Assembly: GCF_900637205.1 (NCBI RefSeq)
Contig: NZ_LR134355.1
Coordinates: 5,332,001-5,396,000 of the forward strand
Source of the DNA: Mycolicibacterium chitae
GTDB taxonomy: Bacteria > Actinomycetota > Actinomycetes > Mycobacteriales > Mycobacteriaceae
DNA length: 64,000 nucleotides
Direction: 5' to 3'
Within the stretch, counting starts at the first letter, position 1. Every line of letters starts with the position of its first letter. Positions 43,615-53,273 of this stretch are shown in pieces. Both the position numbers and the translations under genes were made by a program. Below the pieces are notes generated by a model. That model saw nothing but the letters and a program-made list of their open reading frames with translations, made no database searches and had not been told where the DNA came from.

Positions 43615-45339
43615 ATGCCCACGGTGGCGGAACAGATGGTGGCGACACTGAGGGCCAGCGGCGTCCGTCGCGTCTACGGAATTCCGGGCGACTCCCTCAA
43701 CGGGTTCACCGATGCGCTCCGCAAGGACGGTGGCATCCGGTGGGTGCTGGTACGCCACGAGGAGGCGGCGGCTTTCGCCGCCGCGGCCGACGCCGCGGTG
43801 ACGGGTGAACTCGCGGTAGCCGCCGGCAGTTGCGGGCCGGGCAATCTGCATCTCATCAATGGCCTGTACGACGCGAACCGTTCGCGGGTACCGGTCCTCG
43901 CGATCGCGGCGCACATCCCGACCGCCGAGATCGGCACCGGCTACTTCCAGGAGACCCACCCGCAAGACCTGTTCCGCGAAGCCTCCGTGTACACGGAGTA
44001 CGTCGCCCACCCCAGTCAGATGCCCCACGTGCTGGAGATCGCGATGCGCACTGCCGTGGAGCGGCAGGGCGTCGCGGTCGTGGTGATCCCCGGCGACGTG
44101 GCGCTCGCGGACGCCGTCACCGACCGGGCCGCCGCCATCCGCGCGAGCCACTCGGTCGTGGTGCCCGCGGCAAACGAAATCGACCGCGCCGCAATGCTAC
44201 TCAACGAGGGTCAACGGGTGACCATCCTGGCCGGCGCAGGTTGTGCCGGGGCGCACGACGAGGTGCTGGCCGTCGCCGAGGCGCTGGGCGCCCCCGTCGT
44301 GCACGCACTGCGCGGCAAGGAATTCATCGAGTACGACAACCCCTACGACGTCGGCATGACCGGATTGCTCGGATTCGCTTCCGGCTACCGGGCGATGGAG
44401 AACGCCGACACGGTCCTGATGCTGGGCACCGACTTTCCCTACCGGCAGTTCTATCCCGAGCACGCCACCACCATCCAGGTCGACATCCGCGGCGAACAAC
44501 TCGGCCGACGGCATCCACTGGAACTCGGGCTGGTCGGGACCGTCAAGGACACCGCCACCGCCCTACTTCCCCTGCTGGAGCGCAAGACTGACCGCAGTCA
44601 CCTCGAGGACTCCCGCGACCATTACCGACGCACCCGCGCCAAACTCGACGAGCTGGCGACCCCGTCGAAGCGGGACGCGCCCATCCACCCGCAATACCTC
44701 GCGCGGCTGGTCGACCAGCACGCCGCCGCGGACGCGGTGTTCATCCCCGACGTCGGTTCCCCGGTCGTCTGGGCCGCGCGCTACCTGACGATGAACGGCC
44801 GCCGACGGCTGATCGGATCGTTCACCCACGGATCGATGGCCAACGCGCTGCCCCATGCCGTCGGCGTGCAGGCGGCGTTTCCGGAACGCCAGGTGGTGGC
44901 GCTGGCCGGCGACGGCGGACTGGGGATGCTGTTGGGCGAGTTGATCACCCTCACCCAGAACAAGCTCCCCGTAAAGCTGGTGGTGTTCAACAACTCGTCG
45001 CTGAACTTCGTCGAGCTCGAGATGAAGGCCGCCGGTTTCATCAACTACGGAACCGAGTTGGTCAACCCCAACTTCGCCGAGGTCGCCCGCGCCATGGGCA
45101 TCCACGCCGTGCGGGTGGAGCACTCCGAGGATCTCCCCGACGCGGTTCGCGATGTCCTTGCCCACGACGGGCCGGCCCTGCTCGACGTCGTCACGGAACG
45201 CCACGAACTGTCGATGCCGCCCGCGATCAACGCCGAGCAGGTCAAGGGCTTCACGCTCTACGCGATCCGCACCGTCATGTCGGGCCGCGGCGACGAGTTG
45301 ATCGACCTGGCGAAGGCCAACCTCCGACAGCTCTTCTGA
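43615..45339 (+). CDS. poxB: Pyruvate dehydrogenase (quinone)/pyruvate oxidase
   Basis: 574 residues from the ATG at 43615 (AAGGAGATTCGC before it). ThDP enzyme: YGIPGDSLNGFTDAL, catalytic Glu in VRHEEAAAFAAAAD, ThDP motif ALAGDGGLGM ... VVFNNSSLNFVELE. It closely follows PoxB architecture: decarboxylation of pyruvate to acetate with electrons to quinone via FAD, on the inner face of the membrane. Its LNFVELEMKAAGF segment is typical. It is not fused to a Rieske domain, unlike the ThDP enzyme at 32816. Confidence 0.85.
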   Translation: MPTVAEQMVATLRASGVRRVYGIPGDSLNGFTDALRKDGGIRWVLVRHEEAAAFAAAADAAVTGELAVAAGSCGPGNLHLINGLYDANRSRVPVLAIAAHIPTAEIGTGYFQETHPQDLFREASVYTEYVAHPSQMPHVLEIAMRTAVERQGVAVVVIPGDVALADAVTDRAAAIRASHSVVVPAANEIDRAAMLLNEGQRVTILAGAGCAGAHDEVLAVAEALGAPVVHALRGKEFIEYDNPYDVGMTGLLGFASGYRAMENADTVLMLGTDFPYRQFYPEHATTIQVDIRGEQLGRRHPLELGLVGTVKDTATALLPLLERKTDRSHLEDSRDHYRRTRAKLDELATPSKRDAPIHPQYLARLVDQHAAADAVFIPDVGSPVVWAARYLTMNGRRRLIGSFTHGSMANALPHAVGVQAAFPERQVVALAGDGGLGMLLGELITLTQNKLPVKLVVFNNSSLNFVELEMKAAGFINYGTELVNPNFAEVARAMGIHAVRVEHSEDLPDAVRDVLAHDGPALLDVVTERHELSMPPAINAEQVKGFTLYAIRTVMSGRGDELIDLAKANLRQLF

Positions 45340-45587
45340 CACACTCGGGGCACGGGTCGGAAGTCGTTAGGGTCCTGAGCCCCGAAACAGCCGCGCCGCA
45401 GGGGCACTTTTTCGGGGGTGCGGCCTGCGCGGTGTGGGCAGGAATTTTCGTCGACGCGTCGCGTTGTACATCGAATGGAGCCCCGACGCCGTCCGCCCAT
45501 TGCGGCTGACACCCAGCGGCCCGGAGCCTTCCACCCCACACGCAGCGTTGCGACCACTGAGACCGCGCCCGAGAGGCCCTCCCTGCC

Positions 45588-46352
45588 ATGACGTTTCGCC
45601 TGTTCAACTCCCGCCCACGCGTCTCATCGTCGGTGAGCCGCCGTCGCATCCCAATCCTGTTGCAGGCATTCGTCGTCGGTGCCGCGGGCGTCGCGGCACT
45701 GCTGAGCGCGTCTGTCGGCCCCGCCGCGGCCGCACCGACCGGCATTGCCAACACCGGCTGCGCCGACGTCGAGGTGGTCTTCGCCCGCGGTACGTTCGAA
45801 GCGCCCGGTATCGGAAAAGTCGGCGTCCCCTTCGTCGAGGCCCTCCGTGCCCGACTGCCCGACCAGAGCGTCGGGGTCTATGCGGTCAACTACCCCGCCT
45901 CGACGGACTTTGCCCGCGCCGCCGACGGCGTAGCCGACGTCAGCAATCACCTCAACGACATGGCCACCCACTGCCCCACCACCGACATCGTGCTCGGCGG
46001 CTACTCCCAAGGAGCCGCAGTCACCACCTATGCGACCAGTGACACGGTGCCCGCCGGCTACGCACTGCCCGCAGGCCTATCCGGGCCGCTGTCACCTGCG
46101 GTGGCCAACAACGTTGCCGCTGTTGCATTGTTCGGCAAGCCGTCAGTTGGCGTCGTCAAGCTTTTGCAGCAAGGTGCGCCTCCCATGAGGATCGGCTCCG
46201 CCTTCGCGGATAAGACCCTCGACCTGTGCGCGCCTGCCGATCCGGTCTGCCAGTTCGGCAGCCTCGACCGCAGCGCGCACAGCGCCTACGTCAGCAACGG
46301 GATGGCCGATCAAGCCGCCGACTTTGCTGCTCGACGGATCATGAGACGCTGA
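45588..46352 (+). CDS. Cutinase-family exported esterase (Culp-like)
   Basis: 254 residues. Signal peptide about 1-48 (ends GPAAAAPTG). The cutinase fold shows GCADVEVVFARGTFE with the first Cys, nucleophile Ser in VLGGYSQGAAV, and the Asp/His part around LCAPADPVCQFG and RSAHSAYV. Mycobacterial Culps hydrolyse lipids or polyesters outside the cell. It is a single gene. Confidence 0.88.
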   Translation: MTFRLFNSRPRVSSSVSRRRIPILLQAFVVGAAGVAALLSASVGPAAAAPTGIANTGCADVEVVFARGTFEAPGIGKVGVPFVEALRARLPDQSVGVYAVNYPASTDFARAADGVADVSNHLNDMATHCPTTDIVLGGYSQGAAVTTYATSDTVPAGYALPAGLSGPLSPAVANNVAAVALFGKPSVGVVKLLQQGAPPMRIGSAFADKTLDLCAPADPVCQFGSLDRSAHSAYVSNGMADQAADFAARRIMRR

Positions 46353-46457
46353 CGCGACGATCCCCTCCGCGCCGTCCGCACACCACGCAGTTCACAACCT
46401 TCCTGGCAATTACAGCTAGGCTTCTGACGACAATTGAGTGAACTGGGAAGGACCCCC

Positions 46458-46877
46458 GTGGGAAAAATAGTGACGATCGAGTACGTCGACGACTTCGACG
46501 GGACATCGATTGACGCGGAATCGGTTGACACCGTCGAGTTTTCGTATCGAGGGCAGGAATACAGCCTCGTCTTGACCAAGAAGAACGGTGCCCAGTTCGA
46601 TAAGGACATTTCTCGCTACATCACCGCCGCCAAGAAGGCCCAGGCCCGCGAAGCACGGGCCGCACGCAAACCGGCCAAACCCACATCGCGAAAAGCAAAC
46701 ACCTCGAAGACGCCCACGCGGCGCAAGGCTGCTTCGCGCCGAACCGCATCGGCAGCTGTCTCCGGCCCGGAGCGCACTCGCGCGATTCGCAAATGGGCAG
46801 CGGACAACGGGCACACCGTTTCTACCCGCGGCCGGATTCCGGCGGCGGTCCTCCAGGCCTACGACGCCGCGCACTGA
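46458..46877 (+). CDS. lsr2: Lsr2-family nucleoid protein
   Basis: 139 residues from a GTG at 46458 preceded by GGAAGG; the frame is open 8 codons further up. The N-terminal dimerisation domain reads KIVTIEYVDDFDG and VEFSYRGQEYSLVLTKKN. A basic linker (KPAKPTSRKANTSKTPTRRK) joins the C-terminal DNA-binding domain with WAADNGHTVSTRGRIPAAVL, whose RGR is the AT-hook-like minor-groove contact. Lsr2 silences AT-rich, foreign DNA. The linker is longer than in the main Lsr2 (about 112 residues), so this is likely a second paralogue. Confidence 0.88.
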   Translation: MGKIVTIEYVDDFDGTSIDAESVDTVEFSYRGQEYSLVLTKKNGAQFDKDISRYITAAKKAQAREARAARKPAKPTSRKANTSKTPTRRKAASRRTASAAVSGPERTRAIRKWAADNGHTVSTRGRIPAAVLQAYDAAH

Positions 46878-46903
46878 CCGGACCCAGCACGCCGAATATG
46901 CGC

Positions 46904-47761
46904 TCAGCGCGGCACATCGGGCGGGGTGATGCTCCGCGGCTCCAGACCCAGCGTCCGGACGTGTTCTGCGATCGAACCAAGGTTGGTGGTCCACACGTCG
47001 TCGTGCTCGAGGACGTAGCGCATCAAATCGTCGAGTTCGGCGGCGCGCGACGTCCGTCCGGTCAGGAACGGGTGGTTGGTCAGCACCCAGCAGGCGCCGG
47101 CCCGCCGCAGACCGTCGAACTCCAGCTGCCACAGTTCCCGTGCCTTGCGGGGACTTTCGATGAGCCCGCTGCCGGCGATGTCGGGTAGGAAGCAGAATTG
47201 CTCCCAGTCGTCGAGCGCCCACTGGATGGGGATCTCGACCAGCGGACCGTGCCCGTCCACCGCCAACTCGTACGGGAGGTCGGCATCCATCAGGCTGGAG
47301 TCGTAGAGGAAGCCGCGCTCGGCCAGCAGCGCGGGTGTGCGCCACGACAGATCCCACATCGGTGCGCGATACCCGACCGGCCGCACCCCGGCGACGTCGG
47401 CGAGGGCGGCCAGGCCGCGGTCGATGGCGTCGATCTCCTGCTCGAGGGTCAACGCGGTGGGCTGTTCGTGGAGGTAACCGTGGTGGGCGATCTCGTGACC
47501 GGCGGCCACGATGCTGCGGACGGCCTCGGGATAGCGGTCGGCGGTATGGCCGGGGACGAAGAAGGTCGAGGCGATCTGGTGACGCTCCAACAGATTGAGG
47601 ATGCGCGGAATCCCCACCAGCGGCCCGTAGGCCTGGTGGCTCATCACGCTCATCCGCGCGCCCGCCGCCTCGTTGCCCCACAGCACAGCCGATTCGGCGT
47701 CGACGTCGAAGGTGAACGCCGCCGCCGCGGATTTGCCGTCGGGCCAATTGAATTCGCTCAT
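46904..47761 (-). CDS. Polysaccharide-deacetylase-family (NodB-like) hydrolase
   Basis: 285 residues. Motifs: AFTFDVDAES (catalytic Asp and metal Asp), GHEIAHHGYLHE (two metal His), GYRAPMWDLSW and LTNHPFLTGR. No signal peptide, so a cytoplasmic member of the family that acts on small molecules (as allantoinase-like PuuE or N-acyl-amide hydrolases do) is more likely than a peptidoglycan deacetylase. It is the last gene of a five-gene coupled operon. Confidence 0.8.
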   Translation of the reverse strand: MSEFNWPDGKSAAAAFTFDVDAESAVLWGNEAAGARMSVMSHQAYGPLVGIPRILNLLERHQIASTFFVPGHTADRYPEAVRSIVAAGHEIAHHGYLHEQPTALTLEQEIDAIDRGLAALADVAGVRPVGYRAPMWDLSWRTPALLAERGFLYDSSLMDADLPYELAVDGHGPLVEIPIQWALDDWEQFCFLPDIAGSGLIESPRKARELWQLEFDGLRRAGACWVLTNHPFLTGRTSRAAELDDLMRYVLEHDDVWTTNLGSIAEHVRTLGLEPRSITPPDVPR

Positions 47762-48738
47762 CGGTCGGCCATCAGCGTGATCAACTCGTAGGCCAGGTTC
47801 GCCGCGGCGACCGCCGTGACCTCGGCCTGGTCGTAGGCCGGCGCCACCTCCACGATGTCGGCGGCGACGATGTTCAGGCCCCGCATGGCCCGCAGCACCG
47901 CCACCAACTCGCGGCTGGTCATGCCGCCGATCTCGGGGGTGCCCGTCCCCGGCGCGAACGCGGGGTCCAGCACGTCGATGTCGATCGACACGTACACCGG
48001 GTGCGCGCCCACCCGCTCGAGCACCCGCTCGATCACCCCGTCGACGCCGATGCGGTCGATGTCGCGGCAGTGCACCACGGTGAATCCCAGTTCGGCGTCC
48101 TCGAGCAGGTCCGCGCGGTCGTAGAGCGAACCGCGGATGCCGACGTGCGCCGAGTGGTCCTTGACCAGCAGACCCTGTTCGGAGGCCCGCCGGAACGGGG
48201 TGCCGTGGGTGCAGGGCGCGCCGAAGTAGGTGTCCCAGGTGTCGAGGTGGGCGTCGAAATGCACCAGCGCCACTGGGCCGTGGACCTCGTTGACTGCCTG
48301 CAACGAAGGCAGCGCGATGGTGTGGTCCCCGCCGAGCAGCACGACCCGTTGTTCGGGCCGGGTAAGCAAACCGCGCACCCCGGCGCGGATCTCGTCGACC
48401 GCGACCGTGATGTCGAACGGGTTGGCCGCGATGTCACCGGCGTCGACCACCTGCGCCTGCGCGAACGGGCTGACGTCCAGGGCCGGATGATAGGGCTTGA
48501 GCAGCCGGGAGGCCTGCCGGATGGCCGCCGGGCCGAACCGGGCCCCGGGCCGGTAGGTCACCCCGCCGTCGAAGGGCACACCCACCACCGCGATGTCGTA
48601 GTCGTCGACCTCGTGGCGCTGCGGCAGCCGCGCGAAGGTCGCCAGACCCGCATACCGCGGCACCGCCTGCGCGTCCACCTGACCCAACATTCCGGTCTCC
48701 GACCGCACGTACTGCATGTTCTCTCCGTCTGTGCTCAT
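47758..48738 (-). CDS. speB: Agmatinase/guanidinobutyrase-family ureohydrolase
   Basis: 326 residues. Manganese ligands in LLGGDHTIALPS, HFDAHLDTWDTY and SIDIDVLDPAFAPGTGTPE; GGMTSRELVAVLRAM also typical. Splits a guanidino compound into an amine and urea. Exact substrate (agmatine, guanidinobutyrate, other) is not decided by sequence. It overlaps both neighbours by 4 bases. Together with an APC amine/amino-acid permease it suggests use of a guanidino or polyamine compound as nitrogen source. Confidence 0.85.
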   Translation of the reverse strand: MSTDGENMQYVRSETGMLGQVDAQAVPRYAGLATFARLPQRHEVDDYDIAVVGVPFDGGVTYRPGARFGPAAIRQASRLLKPYHPALDVSPFAQAQVVDAGDIAANPFDITVAVDEIRAGVRGLLTRPEQRVVLLGGDHTIALPSLQAVNEVHGPVALVHFDAHLDTWDTYFGAPCTHGTPFRRASEQGLLVKDHSAHVGIRGSLYDRADLLEDAELGFTVVHCRDIDRIGVDGVIERVLERVGAHPVYVSIDIDVLDPAFAPGTGTPEIGGMTSRELVAVLRAMRGLNIVAADIVEVAPAYDQAEVTAVAAANLAYELITLMADR

Positions 48739-49493
48739 ACCCTCCCCCTTGTCGATCCGCCGTTGCTGGAGATCACCTGTCCGACGATCGCCTCGACCTC
48801 GAAGTCGGCGAGCAGTTCCACCGCCGTGGCGATCTCGTCTGCAGAACCGATGCGGCCCAACGGGATACCCCCCGCGTACTGCTGCTGCACGGTGGACAAG
48901 TCCACCCCGGCGGCGTCAGCGTCGACCTGCAGTTGGGGCGTATCGGTCACCCCCGGCGCCACCGCGTTGACGATGATCCGCTCCGGCGCCAGTTCCCGCC
49001 CCAGCGTCTTGACCAAGGCGATCAACCCGGCCTTCGAGGCAGCGTAGGCCGTCGCCTCCGGCCAGCCCGTCACTCCCCATTCGCTGCTGACGACGACGAT
49101 GCGTCCGCCGCCGAGTGCGCGCATGTGCGGGAGCACGGCCTGCACCAGGAAGAAGGTGCCGCCGAGGTTGGTGTCGACCACCTTCCACCAGTCGTCCGGG
49201 TCGTGGTCGAGCAGCGGCGCCATCGTCATATAGGCGTGGTTGGCCACCAGCACGTCCAGGCGTCCGGCGGCTCCGACCACGTGCTCGGCGATGCGCACGC
49301 ATTCCGCCGAGTCGGAAACGTCGCCGGGGGCAGCCAACCCGCCGAGTTCGGTCGCCAGCGCGCGCAGCGCTGCGCTGTCGTCGATGTCGTTGACCGCCAC
49401 CGTCGCTCCGGCCGCGGCCAACCGGCGCGCATGCGCGGCGCCCATGCCCTGTGCCGCACCGGTGATCAGCGCGACGCGTCCGTGCAGGCTCAT
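48735..49493 (-). CDS. Short-chain dehydrogenase/reductase
   Basis: 252 residues from the ATG at 49493; the frame is open upstream into the next gene. ITGAAQGMGAAHARRLAAAG, VANHAYM, VVVSSEWGVTG, YAASKAGL, ending SSNGGSTRGRV. The family Ser and Tyr-x-x-x-Lys are present. Second of two adjacent SDR genes in the permease-agmatinase operon; both overlap by 4 bases. Confidence 0.85.
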   Translation of the reverse strand: MSLHGRVALITGAAQGMGAAHARRLAAAGATVAVNDIDDSAALRALATELGGLAAPGDVSDSAECVRIAEHVVGAAGRLDVLVANHAYMTMAPLLDHDPDDWWKVVDTNLGGTFFLVQAVLPHMRALGGGRIVVVSSEWGVTGWPEATAYAASKAGLIALVKTLGRELAPERIIVNAVAPGVTDTPQLQVDADAAGVDLSTVQQQYAGGIPLGRIGSADEIATAVELLADFEVEAIVGQVISSNGGSTRGRV

Positions 49494-50182
49494 ATCACCG
49501 CTCCCGCGTTGACGTTGAGGACTTCCCCGGTACTGAATGTTGCATCGCAGACCAGGTATTCGACGCAGCGGGCCACCTCGCGCGGGGTGGTGAGCCGGCG
49601 CAGGGGTAGCAAGTTCAGATATTCCGGTGCGCGGCAGGGGTTGTCGGCGGCCAGCAGCGGGGTGTCGGTGGGGCCGGGGGCCACCGCATTGATCCGCACA
49701 CCGCGATCGGCGACCTCGGCGGCCAGGCTGCGGACCAGGCCGAGCACCGCGCCCTTGGCCGCCGCATAGTGGGCGTCGCCGTCGCCGCCACCGACGGCCA
49801 ACTCGCTGGCGACCGCCACCAGGGTGCCGCGGTTGGCCAGCAGGTCGGGCAGGCAGGCCCGCGCGATGTTGAGCAGTCCGCCGAGGTGGACGCGCAGCAT
49901 CGTGCGCCACGCCGCGGCGGTGATGTCGGCGACCGGGACCATCTCGTAGTGCCCGGCGGAGTTCACCACCGCGCTGATCGGCCCGAGCCGGTCGCGCAAC
50001 TCGGCCACCCCGGCCGCGACCGCGTCCGCGTCCGAGATATCCACGGCGACAGTGTGTTCGACGTTGGGCGCCGGGTTGCGGTCCAGGCAGCCAACGGTGT
50101 AGCCGCGCCGCGTCAGGGCGGTGACCACCTCGGCGCCGATGCCACTGGCGCCGCCGGTGACCAGCGCAACCGGCGCCGTCAT
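49490..50182 (-). CDS. Short-chain dehydrogenase/reductase
   Basis: 230 residues from the ATG at 50182, which overlaps the permease stop by 4 bases. LVTGGASGIGAEVVTALTRR, VNSAGHYEM, VASELAVGGGDGD, HYAAAKGAVL, ending TFSTGEVLNVNAGAVI. It oxidises or reduces a carbonyl/hydroxy group in the pathway fed by the permease; substrate unknown. Confidence 0.85.
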   Translation of the reverse strand: MTAPVALVTGGASGIGAEVVTALTRRGYTVGCLDRNPAPNVEHTVAVDISDADAVAAGVAELRDRLGPISAVVNSAGHYEMVPVADITAAAWRTMLRVHLGGLLNIARACLPDLLANRGTLVAVASELAVGGGDGDAHYAAAKGAVLGLVRSLAAEVADRGVRINAVAPGPTDTPLLAADNPCRAPEYLNLLPLRRLTTPREVARCVEYLVCDATFSTGEVLNVNAGAVI

Positions 50183-51642
50183 CGGCGATCCGCCAGTTCG
50201 TCCTCGGCTTCGAGGTCGTCCACCACCGCTGCGGGGGTGATGTTCTCGCGCACCGACGCGAACAACGCGGTGCCGAGCACCAGCAGCACCCCGACGCCGA
50301 TCCACACCGACCAGTCCAGGTAGCGCTCGTCGAACGCGACCCGCGGCCAGGCGATGTTGATGAACTGCAGCACCGCCCACACCACCGCCGTCGCCGCCAC
50401 CGGCAGCGTCCAGGCGCCCAGGGAGAACCGGGCCGGTGTCCACTGCCGGCGCAGCAGCACCACCAGGAAACCGATCAACGGGAACAGGAATGCCAGGTAA
50501 AAACCGCCGGCGGTGAAGTTCACCATCAGCGTGTAGATGTCGCCGGCGACGATGCTCAGGCCGAACAGCGCCGCACCGACCACGGTGGTGATCAGGATCG
50601 CGATCGTCGGGATGCGGGCCTGGCTGTGCAGCCGGGCCAGTGCGCCGGAGGCCGGCAGGGCACCGTCGCGGGCGTAGGCCCAGATCACCCGCGAACCGGA
50701 GGTCTGCAGCGCCAGGAAGCTCGCGAGGAAGCCGATGATGAACAGCACCTGAACGGGTTTGGCGATCCCGGGTCCGAGCGCGGTGGTCAGGGTCTCGTAG
50801 ACCGGGTCGGCGACGGCGCCCTCGGCGACCGCGTCGAGATCCGGGACGGCCAGGATGATCGCCAGGCTGGAGTAGGCGACGACGAGCGCGATGAACCCGA
50901 GCGAGAACAGCACCGCCTTGGGCAGGTAGCGCCGCGGCTGGTGCACCTCCTCGGCGATGGAGCCGGCGCTTTCGAAGCCGACGAACGAGAAGCCGATGAA
51001 CGCCACCGCCAGCAGGAACGGCCCGGACAGGTACGCGAAGAGGTCGATGTCCGCTCCGCCGCCGGTGAACAGCACCGACAGCGAGTTGTGGCGGTGGAAC
51101 AGCAGCAGCCAGGTGCCCAGACCGACCGAGCCGATCACCTCGGCGATGATGCTGGCCGTCATGAACACCTTCAACGCGCCCCGGCCGATCAGGTTGACCG
51201 CGGTGCCGCCCAACAGGATCACCAGGGCGATCAGCGCCTGCAGACCGCCCGAGGGTGCCTCGATGCCGATGATGTTGGCGACGAAGCCGGCCGCGCCGAG
51301 CGCGACGGTGGCCATCGCGATCACCAGCGTCCACATGTAGGCCCAGCCGGCGAACCAGCCGTAGCCGGTGCCGAGCAGTCGACGCGACCACTGGTAGATC
51401 GAACCCTCCAGCGGCCAGCGCGACACCAGCATCGCGAAGACCAGGGCGACCAGGAACTGTCCGCCGAACACCAGCACGAAGCCCCACCAGAACGACGGGC
51501 CGGCGGCGCTCAGGGCCAGGCCGAAGATGGCGTACAGCGCGACGATCGGCGAGATGAAGGCGAACGCGAAAGCGAACGCCGACCACAGGGAGAACTCCCG
51601 GCGCAGCCCCTGCGGCTGCTGCTCGGCGATCGATGACGACAT
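50179..51642 (-). CDS. APC-family amino acid/amine permease
   Basis: 487 residues with 12 hydrophobic segments. SLWSAFAFAFAFISPIVALY at helix 1, the FVGFESAGSIAEEVHQPRRY motif of helix 6/loop, and RVIWAYARDGALPAS are APC hallmarks (GABA/putrescine permease-like). It is the first gene of the operon, and divergent from the PucR regulator. Likely imports the substrate that the agmatinase-family and SDR enzymes process. Confidence 0.87.
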   Translation of the reverse strand: MSSSIAEQQPQGLRREFSLWSAFAFAFAFISPIVALYAIFGLALSAAGPSFWWGFVLVFGGQFLVALVFAMLVSRWPLEGSIYQWSRRLLGTGYGWFAGWAYMWTLVIAMATVALGAAGFVANIIGIEAPSGGLQALIALVILLGGTAVNLIGRGALKVFMTASIIAEVIGSVGLGTWLLLFHRHNSLSVLFTGGGADIDLFAYLSGPFLLAVAFIGFSFVGFESAGSIAEEVHQPRRYLPKAVLFSLGFIALVVAYSSLAIILAVPDLDAVAEGAVADPVYETLTTALGPGIAKPVQVLFIIGFLASFLALQTSGSRVIWAYARDGALPASGALARLHSQARIPTIAILITTVVGAALFGLSIVAGDIYTLMVNFTAGGFYLAFLFPLIGFLVVLLRRQWTPARFSLGAWTLPVAATAVVWAVLQFINIAWPRVAFDERYLDWSVWIGVGVLLVLGTALFASVRENITPAAVVDDLEAEDELADRR

Positions 51643-51814
51643 GAGGTACTCCCCTTCGGGTCCGTGCGCGGTATCCCCGAACTATCTCCCCAGCTCAGCG
51701 CGGAAGCCACACCAGGTGCGGAACACGCAGCGATCCCACCGGTCGACGCCTCGCCGTTGGACGATTGCACAACGCTGGGGCCCGCAAATGTGTCGTCGGC
51801 GTTACGCTCGTCCA

Positions 51815-53176
51815 ATGAAGGAAGGGTCGCGCGACACCGACGCTCCGACTCTTCGGGCACTGCTCGACGCGCGCCTGGGTCTCGCCGTCCCGGACGCGCC
51901 CCAGGATCTCGACCGGCCGATCAGCTGGGTCCACATCACCGAGATGCGTGATCCGTCGCGCTACCTGCGCGGCGGCGAGCTGGTGTGCACCGTCGGCCTG
52001 AGCCTGCAGGACCCGCAGGACTGCCGGACCTTCGCCGAGGCGCTGGCTCGCGCGGGCGCCGCCGGCGTGTGCTTCGGCGTCGGCGACGGCCACGACGAGG
52101 TGCCCGCCGCCCTGCTCGCCGAATGTCGGCGGCACCGGTTGCCGATGCTGATCGCCGCGCCGAGCGTGCCCTTCAGCACGGTCAGCCGGTTCATCGCCGA
52201 GCACGAACTGGGCGCGGAGATTGCCGTCGCGCGGGCGACCTACGCACTGGTGCCCGAACTGCTCGCCGCGCTGCGACGGCATGCGTCGGCGCGGGACATG
52301 CTCGACACCGCCGGCCAGCTGCTGGGCTGTTACTTCCTGCTGGACCCGGAGCCGACGGACGACGCGGCGTCGGTGTCGGTCGAGGTGCCCGGCGTCGGCA
52401 CCCTGGGCTGGATGGGCAGGGGCGTGCCGCCGGAGCCGGCGCTGCTGGAACTGATCGCACGGTTCGTGCGGGCGACCCAGGTGGAACGCGATGTCGAGGC
52501 CGCCTTGGCCCGGGAACGCGTCGGACAACTGCTGTCCCTCGTCGAACGCCGAATGCTGCTGCCCGATGCGCTGAGCCAGCTGCTGGACTGGTCCGGATTC
52601 GCGGCCGGGCAACTGAGCTGCTCGGCTTGGCCGGCCGGGGCCGGTGCCCTGCTGTCGATGGCGGTGCCCGACGCGTTGGTCGGCGATGCCCCCGACCTGT
52701 GCCTGATCCTGACGACGCAGCCCCTCGAGGGCACCGACGACCTTTCGCTGCCGTCGGGCCACTCGGCGCTGGTGCCGTTGACCGAGCTCGGGTCGGCGAT
52801 CGGGCAGGCGCGCATCGCGCTGGATCTCGCGCAGCGCCGGGGGCTGCGCGTCGGACCCGATCAGCTCAGCACGCTCGACAGCCTGCTCGAGCAACTCCCG
52901 TCGGCCCAGCTGGAGCCGTTCCGGCAGCAGCTCATCGAACCGCTGGCCGAGATGGATCGCCGCAAGGGAACCCAGCACGTGCGCACGCTACGTACCTTCC
53001 TCGCCGCGAACGGTTCGCTCAGCGACACCGCCCGTGAGCTGTATCTACATATCAACACGGTGCGGCATCGGCTGGTGCGGATCTACGAGCTCACCGGCCG
53101 AGATCCGTTGGACCACAACGATCAAGCCGCGTATTCGATCGGTTTGCATGCGCTGGATCGGGAGTCTGAGCGTTGA
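51815..53176 (+). CDS. PucR-family transcriptional regulator
   Basis: 453 residues from the ATG at 51815. N-terminal PucR domain (about 10-130) with WVHITEMRDPSRYLRGGELV; middle GGDEF-like part; C-terminal PucR HTH (about 385-450) with LRTFLAANGSLSDTARELYL and NTVRHRLVRIYELTGRDPLD. PucR proteins control purine and amine catabolism. Being divergent from the permease operon, it is its probable activator. Confidence 0.87.
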   Translation: MKEGSRDTDAPTLRALLDARLGLAVPDAPQDLDRPISWVHITEMRDPSRYLRGGELVCTVGLSLQDPQDCRTFAEALARAGAAGVCFGVGDGHDEVPAALLAECRRHRLPMLIAAPSVPFSTVSRFIAEHELGAEIAVARATYALVPELLAALRRHASARDMLDTAGQLLGCYFLLDPEPTDDAASVSVEVPGVGTLGWMGRGVPPEPALLELIARFVRATQVERDVEAALARERVGQLLSLVERRMLLPDALSQLLDWSGFAAGQLSCSAWPAGAGALLSMAVPDALVGDAPDLCLILTTQPLEGTDDLSLPSGHSALVPLTELGSAIGQARIALDLAQRRGLRVGPDQLSTLDSLLEQLPSAQLEPFRQQLIEPLAEMDRRKGTQHVRTLRTFLAANGSLSDTARELYLHINTVRHRLVRIYELTGRDPLDHNDQAAYSIGLHALDRESER

Positions 53177-53273
53177 CCCGGCGTGTGTGCGGCCGGCGTC
53201 GGTTGAGGTCCGACTGGGGGCCGTCCTTGATGTGGGTGCGGTCGACGAGACGGCCGGATTCGAGATAGCCCGT

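Noticed and set aside
53177..53273. Possible transposase or gene tail after pucR
   Set aside because: The minus strand reads a short protein-like stretch (LESGRLVDRTHIKDGP), but it has no identifiable family or ends; too weak to report.
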